Shown here in pieces: positions 1 to 5,131 of a stretch of DNA of 10,241 nucleotides; position 1 is the stretch's first letter; every line of letters begins with the position of its first letter. The stretch comes from Omnitrophica bacterium RIFOXYB12_FULL_50_7 (GTDB lineage Bacteria; Omnitrophota; Omnitrophia; Omnitrophales; Aquincolibacteriaceae), in assembly GCA_001804345.1 (NCBI GenBank), contig MHFU01000071.1, positions 1 to 10,241 of the forward strand, read 5' to 3'. The notes beneath the pieces are model-generated. The model had not been told where the DNA came from, searched no databases, and was given only the letters and a program-made list of their open reading frames with translations. Made by a program: the position numbers and the translations under genes.

Positions 1-120
1 CAACACTAAACACGAAAGAACCTCTTACTGCGCCATTTTGACCCGATTAATGACGAAGGCCGTTTTCCAAATTGACATTGAGGATTATCGGACGTTTTCG
101 TTTAACTACGGGGATGAAGC

Positions 121-486
121 TCAGCTATTTTTTAGGAAGCGCTTTATATCATCATGGTTTCCGGCAAGCACAAACTCTATCAAGTCACCCTTCCACCGAA
201 AAAGAATCCGGGACTTGATTCCTTTCCGCACTTCCCAATAATCCCCCATCAACCGCTTAAGTCCCAGACCTTGATGGATTTGCCTGTCCTTGTCCTCCCG
301 TTTTATTTTAAGAAGGTTGACAAGGACTGGCACTGATTTCTTTTTTTAAGAATTAATGAAAATCATGTGCCTGTCCTTGGAGAGTACATCGATCAGCTGC
401 CCAGCCGCCTCTTTAACCTCGTCCTTTTCAGGCGAATGAAGCGACTTGATGGATCGTTCAAAAGAAGGCTTGAATTCAAATCTCAT
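121..486 (-). pseudogene. RelE/ParE-type toxin, interrupted by an 87-bp insert
   Basis: Read from the ATG at 486, the frame gives 39 residues starting MRFEFKPSFERSIKSL, then meets a TAA inside an inserted segment, and resumes in the same frame to the TGA at 121. Removing 87 bp restores a continuous 92-residue protein, the usual size of a RelE/ParE toxin. Its second half (GLGLKRLMGDYWEVRKG, then LIEFVLAGNHDDIKRFLK) matches the conserved core and C-terminal strand of that family. Such toxins are usually ribosome-dependent mRNA endonucleases or gyrase poisons; which applies here cannot be told. The start overlaps the stop of the AbrB-type antitoxin by 4 bp (ATGA), so the pair formed one operon with the antitoxin first. 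As written the toxin is truncated and probably inactive. A downstream GTG at 331-333 could restart the C-terminal part, but I see no good ribosome binding site for it. Confidence 0.8.
281..378. repeat. 87-bp palindromic insert flanked by 11-bp direct repeats
   Basis: The 11-mer TGCCTGTCCTT occurs at 281-291 and again at 368-378, 87 bp apart, inside the toxin gene. Deleting one copy plus the 76 bp between them rejoins the reading frame exactly. Within the insert, 281-294 and 319-332 form 14-bp inverted arms with one mismatch around a 24-nt loop. The right part (about 333-366) is AT-rich and weakly self-complementary. The direct repeats look like a target-site duplication, but one copy is also part of a hairpin arm, so fold-back or template-switch duplication is an alternative origin. 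No coding capacity is visible. Confidence 0.75.
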
Positions 487-746
487 AGGCCGGCAAGATG
501 CTTCTTGGCAGCGCCATCATCAGAGAAAACCTCTCCTTTTTCAGAAGCCATTTTCTCGATCTTCTGCCATTCTTTGGGTGTGTAGGGTGAGCGGGCTGTG
601 ACTTCACACGGCAGAAGGACAATGCCGTCTTTTGTCACACCAAACGCGATCGAAGAACCCTTCTGCAAATGCAGCAGCTTCCGCACGCGGTTCGGGATCG
701 TGACCTGTCCTTTTGATGTCATTTTAGTCGTCTCAATAATCGTCAT
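483..746 (-). CDS. AbrB/MazE-family antitoxin (SpoVT-AbrB domain)
   Basis: A small DNA-binding antitoxin of 87 residues from the chosen start. Residues about 8-46 carry the swapped-hairpin AbrB signature (KMTSKGQVTIPNRVRKLLHL, then a hydrophobic strand). The tail is charged and would be expected to wrap the toxin. Two in-frame ATGs exist: the upstream one (750-752) lies only 2 nt from the AAGGAG ribosome site, whereas the one at 744-746 has 8-nt spacing, so the second is preferred. The gene overlaps the downstream RelE-like toxin by ATGA. Its own promoter and a palindrome overlapping the -10 suggest autorepression, as is usual for these antitoxins. AbrB with RelE-type partners is a known but less common pairing than AbrB with MazF or PIN toxins. 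With its toxin broken, the antitoxin may now be an orphan regulator. Confidence 0.87.
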   Translation of the reverse strand: MTIIETTKMTSKGQVTIPNRVRKLLHLQKGSSIAFGVTKDGIVLLPCEVTARSPYTPKEWQKIEKMASEKGEVFSDDGAAKKHLAGL

Positions 747-770
747 GGTCATAGCTCCTTTGCATGGCTT

Positions 771-817
771 CCTTACTTTCCTTATGTAAGGATACCATTC
801 AGGAGCTTAAAAGTCAA
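771..817 (-). promoter_or_regulatory. Promoter and palindromic operator of the AbrB/RelE operon
   Basis: On the minus strand TTGACT (812-817) is followed after exactly 17 nt by TATCCT (789-794), a good sigma-70-type pair. The hyphenated palindrome CCTTATGTAAGG (780-791) overlaps the -10 and the expected start site. A further half-site CCTTAC lies at 771-776. The position fits autorepression by the AbrB protein; the regulator assignment is inferred. Confidence 0.6.
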
Positions 818-836
818 GGTTTTGACAGTTATCAAA

Positions 837-1925
837 TCACCCGTTCAATAACGACGAACGTACGAAGGGGTCAAGACTTTCCGCCCTAAAGAAGGCGGAT
901 CTCAGCCGGAGGACTGATTCGTCCTTTGGCGGACGTCCTCTGGCGGACAATTGTAAGTTGAGCGCTTTTTCGAGCTCTTGAACAAAACGCCAACAGCCCG
1001 TTTTCCTGGTAATTTCTTCCTCCGCGCGACGGTATTGCATCGAGATGGCGGCATGGGAGATCCCTCCAAACTCTTCCCCGATCTCTTTGTTCGTCGCTTT
1101 CAAATATTGACGGCTCGCATAAATCATCGCCCGCTTCCGAGGGTCATCTCTACCCCTTCTCACTTTCCTGAAATCTTCTTCCTTACGACCCCACTTCTGT
1201 TCGGCGATAGTCTTCAATCGGATGATTTTTGTTTCTTTTAACGTCCGCCGCAGTTCGGGAACCCCCTTCGCATCCAATCGCTTCCCGAGAAACTTCTCCT
1301 TCACCCATTCCTTAAAACTATCGGGACCAAGCACCGCCGGCCAGTTATCACCGGACAATCGCTCCAAAAACTCTTGGGGCGGCTCCTCCCTCACAAACGC
1401 ATCAAGCCTCGCTCTCGCTTCCTTCTCATGTTGACCAAAAAATTTCAAAACAAAATTCTTCCGCAGCCAGTCCGGACTCTCCCCCTTCCCCCGATACGCC
1501 CGATGACTCGTCCAATCATGCGTTCCGATCGCCTTCTCCATCCCAGCCTTCCATGGGTTACGATGAATATACCGTACCGTCTCCAGAACATAACTGTCGT
1601 CATGGATCAAGATCGCCTTGTATCTACCCCGAAAAACAGGCCCGTCCGTCTTGTACCAGCGATTGAACTTTTGTGTATACACTCCGTTCAAGTGACGTAT
1701 CGCGCGGGACAAATTTCCACGAGGCGTGTGGATAAGCAAATGGTAGTGATTCGGCATGAGAGAATAGGCGTGGACTTCCAGTTCAAAAAGGGCAAAACAC
1801 TTGCCAAGTAATTCCAGGAAGGCGAGATAATCGTTCTTATCGCGGAAGATTTCGTCACGTTCCCAACCTCGGTTCATGACGTGGTACCAAGCGCCGGGAT
1901 ATTCGATTCTTAAAGGGCGCGCCAT
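837..1925 (-). CDS. REP-associated tyrosine transposase (Y1/HUH family) with DnaA-like helix-turn-helix
   Basis: This is a single-strand DNA transposase of the TnpA-REP (RAYT) group, 362 residues. The N-terminal Y1 domain starts with the family-typical MARPLRIEYPGAWYHVMNRG. The HUH metal-binding histidines are H60 and H62 (PNHYHLLIH), and the nucleophilic tyrosine is probably Y119 in VRYIHRNPWKAG. Residues about 264-305 (KRAMIYASRQYL, NKEIGEEFGGISHAAIS) resemble the DnaA domain IV helix-turn-helix seen in one RAYT subgroup. The C-terminus is odd. Residues 326-349 are encoded by a palindromic cassette, 350-353 (SLDP) by the element's terminal repeat, and the last nine residues plus the stop by flanking DNA outside the element. 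No catalytic residue looks lost, so the enzyme could be active. No clear Shine-Dalgarno sequence precedes the ATG. Confidence 0.9.
   Translation of the reverse strand: MARPLRIEYPGAWYHVMNRGWERDEIFRDKNDYLAFLELLGKCFALFELEVHAYSLMPNHYHLLIHTPRGNLSRAIRHLNGVYTQKFNRWYKTDGPVFRGRYKAILIHDDSYVLETVRYIHRNPWKAGMEKAIGTHDWTSHRAYRGKGESPDWLRKNFVLKFFGQHEKEARARLDAFVREEPPQEFLERLSGDNWPAVLGPDSFKEWVKEKFLGKRLDAKGVPELRRTLKETKIIRLKTIAEQKWGRKEEDFRKVRRGRDDPRKRAMIYASRQYLKATNKEIGEEFGGISHAAISMQYRRAEEEITRKTGCWRFVQELEKALNLQLSARGRPPKDESVLRLRSAFFRAESLDPFVRSSLLNG
867..960 (-). repeat. Left terminal repeat of the RAYT element with nested palindromic cassette
   Basis: On the minus strand the repeat core CAACTTACAA (951-960) and AGTCTTGACCCC (867-878) are separated by a GC-rich cassette of about 70 bp. 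The cassette contains two near-identical 14-mers, GTCCGCCAGAGGAC and GTCCGCCAAAGGAC, each able to form a GTCC/GGAC hairpin, then a TCCGCC..GGCGGA stem. A shorter relative sits in the copy at 9196-9259. The cassette is read in frame as part of the transposase. Confidence 0.75.
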
Positions 1926-1961
1926 AGTGTTAAGGATGTTACCAGAGAGACATCAGTACAT

Positions 1962-1987
1962 CAACTTACAAATGAAGCTTTGACCCC
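1962..1987 (+). repeat. Right terminal repeat of the RAYT element
   Basis: This is the 26-bp short form without the cassette: CAACTTACAAATG followed by AAGCTTTGACCCC. The next 20 bp (TATTCAGTGACTCCTATTCG) are nearly repeated after the solo copy at 3580-3605, so part of the flank also belongs to the family. Confidence 0.8.
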
Positions 1988-2022
1988 TATTCAGTGACTC
2001 CTATTCGGCAGGTCGAAAATGG

Positions 2023-3150
2023 CTACCGTTTTCTTTGCAACCAAAGGCAAAAAAACGGGTCCTGAAAAACGAGACGGTCACTTTCGCGATCCAGAAGGTC
2101 TTTTTCGATCAGACCCTGACACGCTCTTTGGACCGACGAGGCGCTACCGAGATGGAACCGTGAAAGAAACTGACTTGAAAAAACCCGCGCTTCGGGTTCG
2201 AAACTCAACGCGACGAGCAGATTTTTCTGTTTGGGCGTAAGACCGTCCAGGATCGTTTCGTAAAGCTCGCCTTCCCGCAAGAGCATCTTGTCGAGTCCTT
2301 CTTCCACATCTTTGGTCGTGATCCGTTTTTGTTCAAAACATTCGTCCCAAAGGATATGGCCGAGAAGCTGCGTGTAATAGGGATGTCCGGCGCCTTTTTC
2401 CGCGATATCCGAAATCACCTCGGGTGAAGCCTGTATCCCGCCGTCCTCGAATCTTTCCTTGAGGTATCTTTTGACTTCGATAATGGGCAGCCGTCCAAGC
2501 GGCATGTGTTTTCCGCTCTTGTAAAAAGGCCTGTTGGGATCCTGAAATATCCTTCCGAACAGATGCTTCTTGCTTCCCAGGAAGATGTAGCTCACATTCC
2601 GGTGAGCCTGAAAAACAGTCCGCATCTCTTTTTCAACCTCACTGTCCGCGTAATTGGCGATCTCCTGGAATTCGTCAAAAGCAACGCACGCGGTTTTTTT
2701 CTCCTCCTGTGCCCTTTTATGAACCGCGTTCAGAAGATCGGGAAGGCTTGTCTTAAAAACACTTTTGGGTTCATAATCAAATTCGAACTCGGCCTCCCCC
2801 TCCCCGCGAATGACGATCTTGGGGATCAGTTTCGGGAAAAGACGTTTGACGGCCTCCAGGACCTTCTGAGTCGGCTTTCCAAGCGACCTGGAAACCGCCT
2901 TGGCGTAAATTTCAATGAACTTCTCCCTGGTGATGGCCGGGTAAAGGTCAACGTAAACTGTCAGAATACCCTCTTTTTTGACCTTCCCGAGCACGTTCTT
3001 GATCAGGGAGGTTTTCCCGTACCGCCGCGCTGAAAAGATGATCACGTTCTGGCCGTTTTGGATGTCCCGGGCAAGCTCCTTGACCTCCTGGCTCCGGTTC
3101 CAGAAAGCTTCCCCCGTAACTTCTTCTCCGTAAACAAAAGGGTTTTTCAT
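2023..3150 (-). CDS. AAA/STAND-type ATPase of the archaeal ATPase family (PF01637-like)
   Basis: A P-loop ATPase of 375 residues. Walker A is SARRYGKTSL (about 40-49), Walker B is ACVAFDE (about 154-160), a sensor-like strand reads FLGSKKHLF (about 190-198), and the family-typical GHPYYTQ motif is at about 255-261. The C-terminal 60 residues read as a winged helix (LTPKQKNLLVALS, then SSVQRACQGLIEKDLLDR), closing with DPFFCLWL as family members do. These proteins are abundant in archaea and candidate phyla and are suspected signalling or mobile-element ATPases; no reaction beyond ATP hydrolysis can be assigned. The start at 3148-3150 has GGAG at 6-nt spacing and is preferred over the upstream ATG at 3177, which would place part of the operator inside the gene. 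It stands alone, with its own promoter and operator. Confidence 0.85.
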   Translation of the reverse strand: MKNPFVYGEEVTGEAFWNRSQEVKELARDIQNGQNVIIFSARRYGKTSLIKNVLGKVKKEGILTVYVDLYPAITREKFIEIYAKAVSRSLGKPTQKVLEAVKRLFPKLIPKIVIRGEGEAEFEFDYEPKSVFKTSLPDLLNAVHKRAQEEKKTACVAFDEFQEIANYADSEVEKEMRTVFQAHRNVSYIFLGSKKHLFGRIFQDPNRPFYKSGKHMPLGRLPIIEVKRYLKERFEDGGIQASPEVISDIAEKGAGHPYYTQLLGHILWDECFEQKRITTKDVEEGLDKMLLREGELYETILDGLTPKQKNLLVALSFEPEARVFSSQFLSRFHLGSASSVQRACQGLIEKDLLDRESDRLVFQDPFFCLWLQRKR

Positions 3151-3168
3151 GATGTTCTCCTTATCATT

Positions 3169-3227
3169 ATTACGCAAAGTGCGTTACGCAACTTGCGTAA
3201 TATACCATTCTCGGAGTAACAGTTCAA
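3169..3227 (-). promoter_or_regulatory. Promoter and 33-bp imperfect palindrome upstream of the ATPase
   Basis: TTGAAC (3222-3227), a 17-nt spacer and TATATT (3199-3204) form a convincing minus-strand promoter. From the -10 to just before the ribosome site, 3169-3201 is a palindrome with 13 of 15 arm positions matching around a 3-bp centre. It contains three copies of TTACGCAA, two in one orientation (3170-3177, 3184-3191) and one inverted (3193-3200). Its position over the start site suggests a repressor-binding site. The regulator is unknown; the ATPase's own winged helix is one candidate. Confidence 0.65.
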
Positions 3228-3282
3228 ATATTTTTCCGGAATCTACAGCCCACTTGCCCCTGCCTACCGGACAGGAGTTCTT

Positions 3283-3446
3283 GTCTTTGGTCTTTGGTCT
3301 TTGGTCTTTGGTCTTGCCCGTTGTCCATCGTCTGTGGCCTGTCGTCTGCGGTCTGTGGTCTCTAGTCTATGGTCGGTCGTCGTCAGTCGTTAGTCGGTAG
3401 TCGTTGGTTTTTAGTCTGTGGTCTGCAGTCTCTGGTCTCCAGTCTT
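3283..3446. repeat. Degenerate heptamer array 1 (TCTNTGG units)
   Basis: About 23 near-contiguous 7-bp units with consensus TC(T/G)NT(G/A)G on the plus strand. The array starts with four perfect TCTTTGG copies and keeps strict 7-bp phase over most of its length. It begins 56 bp upstream of the ATPase -35 and its far end runs into the 3' end of the sugar transferase remnant. A small palindrome, CCTGCCTACCGGACAGG (3259-3275), precedes it; related sequences border the other arrays. Confidence 0.8.
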
Positions 3447-3578
3447 AGAGTGGGTGCGGATGGTTTTGAGAATTATATTAAAATCAAGTGCCACGGAGAG
3501 GTTCTTCAAATAATATGCGTTGTAGCAGAACTGAATCTCTGACCTGTTTTCCCAATTTTTCGTGTATTGTTTACTGCG
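3411..3578 (-). pseudogene. 3' remnant of a probable sugar transferase
   Basis: In one minus-strand frame the segment is open from 3578 to the TAA at 3411-3413. It reads TKNWENRSEIQFCYNAYYL then KNLSVALDFNIILKTI. This resembles the C-terminal end of bacterial sugar transferases (PF02397), where a W-E-R stretch is followed by YYxxNxSxxLDxKIxxxT. The frame is cut by a stop at 3579-3581, exactly where the REP-like repeat at 3580-3605 begins, and no upstream part of the gene is present. The last residues (about KTGDQRLQTTD) are encoded by the heptamer array. No start codon or ribosome site is visible, so I take it as a fragment left by rearrangement. The family call rests on a short pattern and is moderate. 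Confidence 0.42.
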
Positions 3579-3579
3579 T

Positions 3580-3605
3580 CAACTTACAAATGAAGACTTG
3601 ACCCC
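3580..3605 (+). repeat. Solo copy of the RAYT terminal repeat
   Basis: CAACTTACAAATG followed by AAGACTTGACCCC, identical to the right ends at 1962-1987 and 4926-4951 except at one or two positions. The flanking TATTCGTGACCCCTATTCG matches the flank after 1987. It separates the sugar transferase remnant from the end of the frameshifted antitoxin gene. Confidence 0.8.
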
Positions 3606-3638
3606 TATTCGTGACCCCTATTCGAACGGTCAGAACGG

Positions 3639-3915
3639 TCAGGCCGCCCGGAGGTTTCCCGACGCGAACTTATGAATGATACTGGCAACCAGCGTCTGAT
3701 AAGGAAGCCCCTCTTCCGCGGCCCTTGTTTTGATACGGTCCATATCCGCTTTTGAGATCCGGATGTTCATTCTTTGGTCTTTCCGGAACGTATTCCTTGC
3801 GATCTGGGCGTAACGGCTCAGCTCCGCCCTCCTGGGCTTCACCAACTTCCCAGTTGCCTTCTTCAATGGCATCCAGGATGTCGCTTTCTTCTTTGTCCAA
3901 TTGATATTTCTTCAT
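3639..3915 (-). pseudogene. Ribbon-helix-helix (CopG-like) antitoxin with a frameshift
   Basis: Two overlapping minus-strand frames together make one protein. The first starts at 3915 behind a strong GGGAGGTGA ribosome site and gives MKKYQLDKEESDILDAIEEGNWE, the usual N-terminus of this family. The second, one frame over, supplies PRRAELSRYAQIARNTFRKD followed by the DNA-binding part QRMNIRISKADMDRIKTRA and EEGLPYQTLVASIIHKF, ending at 3639. The break falls at about 3840-3850, within GGGAAGTTGGTGAAG. A net loss of 2 nt or gain of 1 nt explains it. The two parts add up to about 90 residues, a normal length. No intact cognate toxin is adjacent: the gene upstream is a Phd/RelE module with its own antitoxin. 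The antitoxin is therefore an orphan and probably dead, unless the shift is an assembly error. Confidence 0.75.
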
Positions 3916-3920
3916 CTTAT

Positions 3921-3980
3921 TCACCTCCCGTCCCCGCCGGCATGGTTGGATCGGACATCACAAATCTCGTCTTTCACATT
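3921..3980 (-). repeat. 60-bp diverged repeat, copy 1 (possible lost toxin C-terminus)
   Basis: This aligns without gaps to 4687-4746, 43 of 60 positions identical and most differences transitions. On the minus strand it reads VKDEICDVRSNHAGGDGR and stops with the TGA that lies in the AGGTGA ribosome site of the antitoxin downstream. The gapless, frame-compatible divergence suggests the tail of a small coding gene, perhaps a RelE-like toxin (compare IFDVRKR in the neighbouring RelE). This is tentative. Confidence 0.4.
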
Positions 3981-3988
3981 TTATGACA

Positions 3989-4285
3989 TCATCGGGCATA
4001 GGTTCGCTCGTTACGCTTGCGGACATCAAAAATCCAAGCAATTCGCTGCTCGTCATCGACATCGTAAAGGACCCGGTAGTTCCTGATCTTAAGGCGATAT
4101 TGGGCCGCATACTGATAAACGATGAGAGGAGGTTTGATCTTGGGTTCCCCGGCAGGGCGGGGATTATCAGTCAATCCCTCGATAGCCTCCATGACCTCGT
4201 CCTGGATCTTAGGCGGGATAATTTCCAGGGCTTTGTGAAACTTCTTCTGGATGGATTCCGCAGGAAAGCGGACGCTGTATTTCAC
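3989..4285 (-). CDS. RelE/ParE-family toxin
   Basis: An intact 98-residue toxin of the RelE/ParE superfamily. The N-terminus (MKYSVRFPAESIQKKFHKAL) forms the expected first strand and helix. The second half holds the conserved basic core YRLKIRNYRVLYDVDD (about 63-78), and the C-terminal strand WIFDVRKRNERTYAR ends the fold. Basic residues R64, R68, R71, R90 and the terminal R-Y pair are where RelE toxins bind and cut ribosomal A-site mRNA, so mRNA interferase activity is likely. The start codon overlaps the antitoxin stop by 4 bp (ATGA), the usual translational coupling. It is the second gene of a two-gene operon whose promoter and operator lie at 4604-4658. Nothing looks truncated. This is the only complete classical type II pair in the window. 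Confidence 0.9.
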   Translation of the reverse strand: MKYSVRFPAESIQKKFHKALEIIPPKIQDEVMEAIEGLTDNPRPAGEPKIKPPLIVYQYAAQYRLKIRNYRVLYDVDDEQRIAWIFDVRKRNERTYAR

Positions 4286-4575
4286 TTACGGGATTCCCTA
4301 ATTTGGTTGAACAAACGGTTAACGGGAATGCCGCCGCCCCCCGCACGAATGGCTTTTCTCCCCTCTAGGACGGATTGGATGGCTGCCTGATCCCGAAGCT
4401 CATCCATAACTTCGATCAATTCAACCACGTCTCGATAGGAGAGTATCACTTTGGTGGGAGTGCCATGATCCGTCACCACGATCACGTTATTGCCCTTAAG
4501 TCGATTGGACAAATGTTCCCGCAACTCTCTTACTCCGATGTATCTGGCATTAAATAACGCCGTTGCAATTGTCAT
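4282..4575 (-). CDS. Phd/YefM-family antitoxin
   Basis: A 97-residue antitoxin. Residues about 12-55 (YIGVRELREHLSNRLKG, then VIVVTDHGTPTKVILSY) are the N-terminal DNA-binding and dimerisation fold of Phd/YefM. The tail from about 60 (RDQAAIQSVLEGRKAIRAGG) would neutralise the toxin. It is first in the operon, as usual, and overlaps the RelE gene by ATGA. A GAGGGGG ribosome site sits about 6 nt before the ATG. Regulation is probably by the antitoxin itself and the toxin-antitoxin complex at the inverted repeat just downstream of the -10. The run of four glycines (79-82) before the C-terminal PVNRLFNQI is a likely flexible hinge. Confidence 0.9.
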   Translation of the reverse strand: MTIATALFNARYIGVRELREHLSNRLKGNNVIVVTDHGTPTKVILSYRDVVELIEVMDELRDQAAIQSVLEGRKAIRAGGGGIPVNRLFNQIRESRK

Positions 4576-4603
4576 TGAAGCCCCCTCTTACCTGCAGTTC
4601 AAA

Positions 4604-4658
4604 ATGTAGTAACATGTGTGGCTACATAATACTAGCGGACGAAAAGGCACTCTGTCAA
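4604..4658 (-). promoter_or_regulatory. Promoter and operator of the Phd/RelE operon
   Basis: A consensus TTGACA (4653-4658) is followed after 18 nt by TAGTAT (4629-4634) on the minus strand. Immediately downstream, ATGTAG (4604-4609) and CTACAT (4622-4627) form a 6-bp inverted repeat with a 12-bp centre, covering the expected start site. The 9-mer TGTAGTAAC inside it recurs in the operator of the cysteine-rich gene at about 5499-5514. Confidence 0.65.
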
Positions 4659-4686
4659 GGTCTGCATGGAGGGAAAAAGGCCCCCT

Positions 4687-4746
4687 TCACCTTACTCCCC
4701 CGCCGACGTGAACGGATCGAGCATCATAAATCTCGCCTTCCACACA
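4687..4746 (-). repeat. 60-bp diverged repeat, copy 2
   Basis: This is the second copy of the segment at 3921-3980, 766 bp away in direct orientation, so the two copies bracket the Phd/RelE module. On the minus strand it reads VEGEIYDARSVHVGGGVR followed by TGA, mirroring the other copy residue for residue. No antitoxin gene follows this copy; the Phd promoter does instead. Confidence 0.4.
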
Positions 4747-4825
4747 AATTGCGAGATTAAAACATGCCGGCCATGTTGCCGATTACCCTCAAAGCCGGAA
4801 CATGGGAAATCGCCGGCTTAAGAAA

Positions 4826-4951
4826 GGGGTCAAGACTTCTTTGTAATTTGAGGGCTTTTTCAAGCTCCTGAACAAAACACACAGAAAAGAAAGAGGTCAA
4901 GACTCCGAGAGAGACATCAGTACGTCAACTTACAAATGAAGCCTTGACCCC
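4826..4951. mobile_element. 126-bp MITE-like deletion derivative of the RAYT element
   Basis: Both ends match the complete element at 867-1987. The left terminal repeat GGGGTCAAGACTTC and the right GACCCC are inverted over about 28 bp. Next to the left repeat, 4842-4878 matches the 3' end of the transposase gene (TTTTTC(A/G)AGCTC and TGAACAAAAC). Next to the right repeat, GAGAGACATCAGTAC matches the sequence just upstream of the transposase start; over 4909-4951, 41 of 43 positions agree with 1945-1987. The whole coding middle is missing. A third, internal fragment GAGGTCAAGACTCC at about 4893-4906 suggests the deletion joined two copies. It could be mobilised in trans by the transposase. Confidence 0.78.
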
Positions 4952-5014
4952 TAATTTGCCGTGGATTATGCCTCATTTTCCACAACATACCAACGATTTC
5001 GAGATTCTTAGCAC

Positions 5015-5047
5015 CTAACAAATTCTTATTTTAAGAAAATTTGTTAG
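5015..5047. other. AT-rich long hairpin
   Basis: CTAACAAATT (5015-5024) pairs perfectly with AATTTGTTAG (5038-5047), and the inner CTTA/TAAG extends the stem with a 2-nt bulge. There is no U-tract after it on either strand, so it is not a classic terminator. It lies about 85 bp downstream of the cysteine-rich gene. The rest of 4952-5130 holds no gene I can support. Confidence 0.45.
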
Positions 5048-5092
5048 TGAGCGCCAAAATATAGTGCACAAAAATTAAAGTGACGTGGTAGT

Positions 5093-5131
5093 GGGAGATC
5101 AAAAGATTTTAAGAAAACTTGCTCCCTTTTT
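5093..5131 (+). terminator. Hairpin with T-run abutting the cysteine-rich gene
   Basis: GGGAG (5093-5097) pairs with CTCCC (5122-5126), an A/T-rich inner part extends the pairing imperfectly, and five T follow on the plus strand. As a terminator it would stop plus-strand transcription entering the end of the minus-strand gene. On the gene's own strand the hairpin lacks the T-run and is a weak terminator at best. Confidence 0.3.

Larger units (their letters stand above)
867..1987. mobile_element. RAYT element with inverted terminal repeats
   Basis: The transposase gene lies between two inverted copies of a 26-bp repeat. The left end begins GGGGTCAAGACTT at 867 and the right end closes with GACCCC at 1987; the right arm reads CAACTTACAAATG then AAGCTTTGACCCC. 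I see no target-site duplication, as expected for Y1/HUH transposition. The left end carries an extra palindromic cassette that the right end lacks. Related copies lie at 3580-3605, 4826-4951 and 9196-9259. Confidence 0.8.

Noticed and set aside
38..241. 67-codon plus-strand frame at the left edge
   Set aside because: It overlaps the toxin gene antisense and has no family resemblance or convincing ribosome site.
978..1811. Plus-strand open frames across the transposase gene
   Set aside because: They are antisense to a gene with clear family motifs and show no recognisable domain or ribosome site.
867..1987. Target-site duplication around the RAYT element
   Set aside because: The bases outside both ends do not match, in line with Y1/HUH transposition.
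2506..3033. 175-codon plus-strand open frame
   Set aside because: It is antisense to the ATPase core, with no motif of its own.
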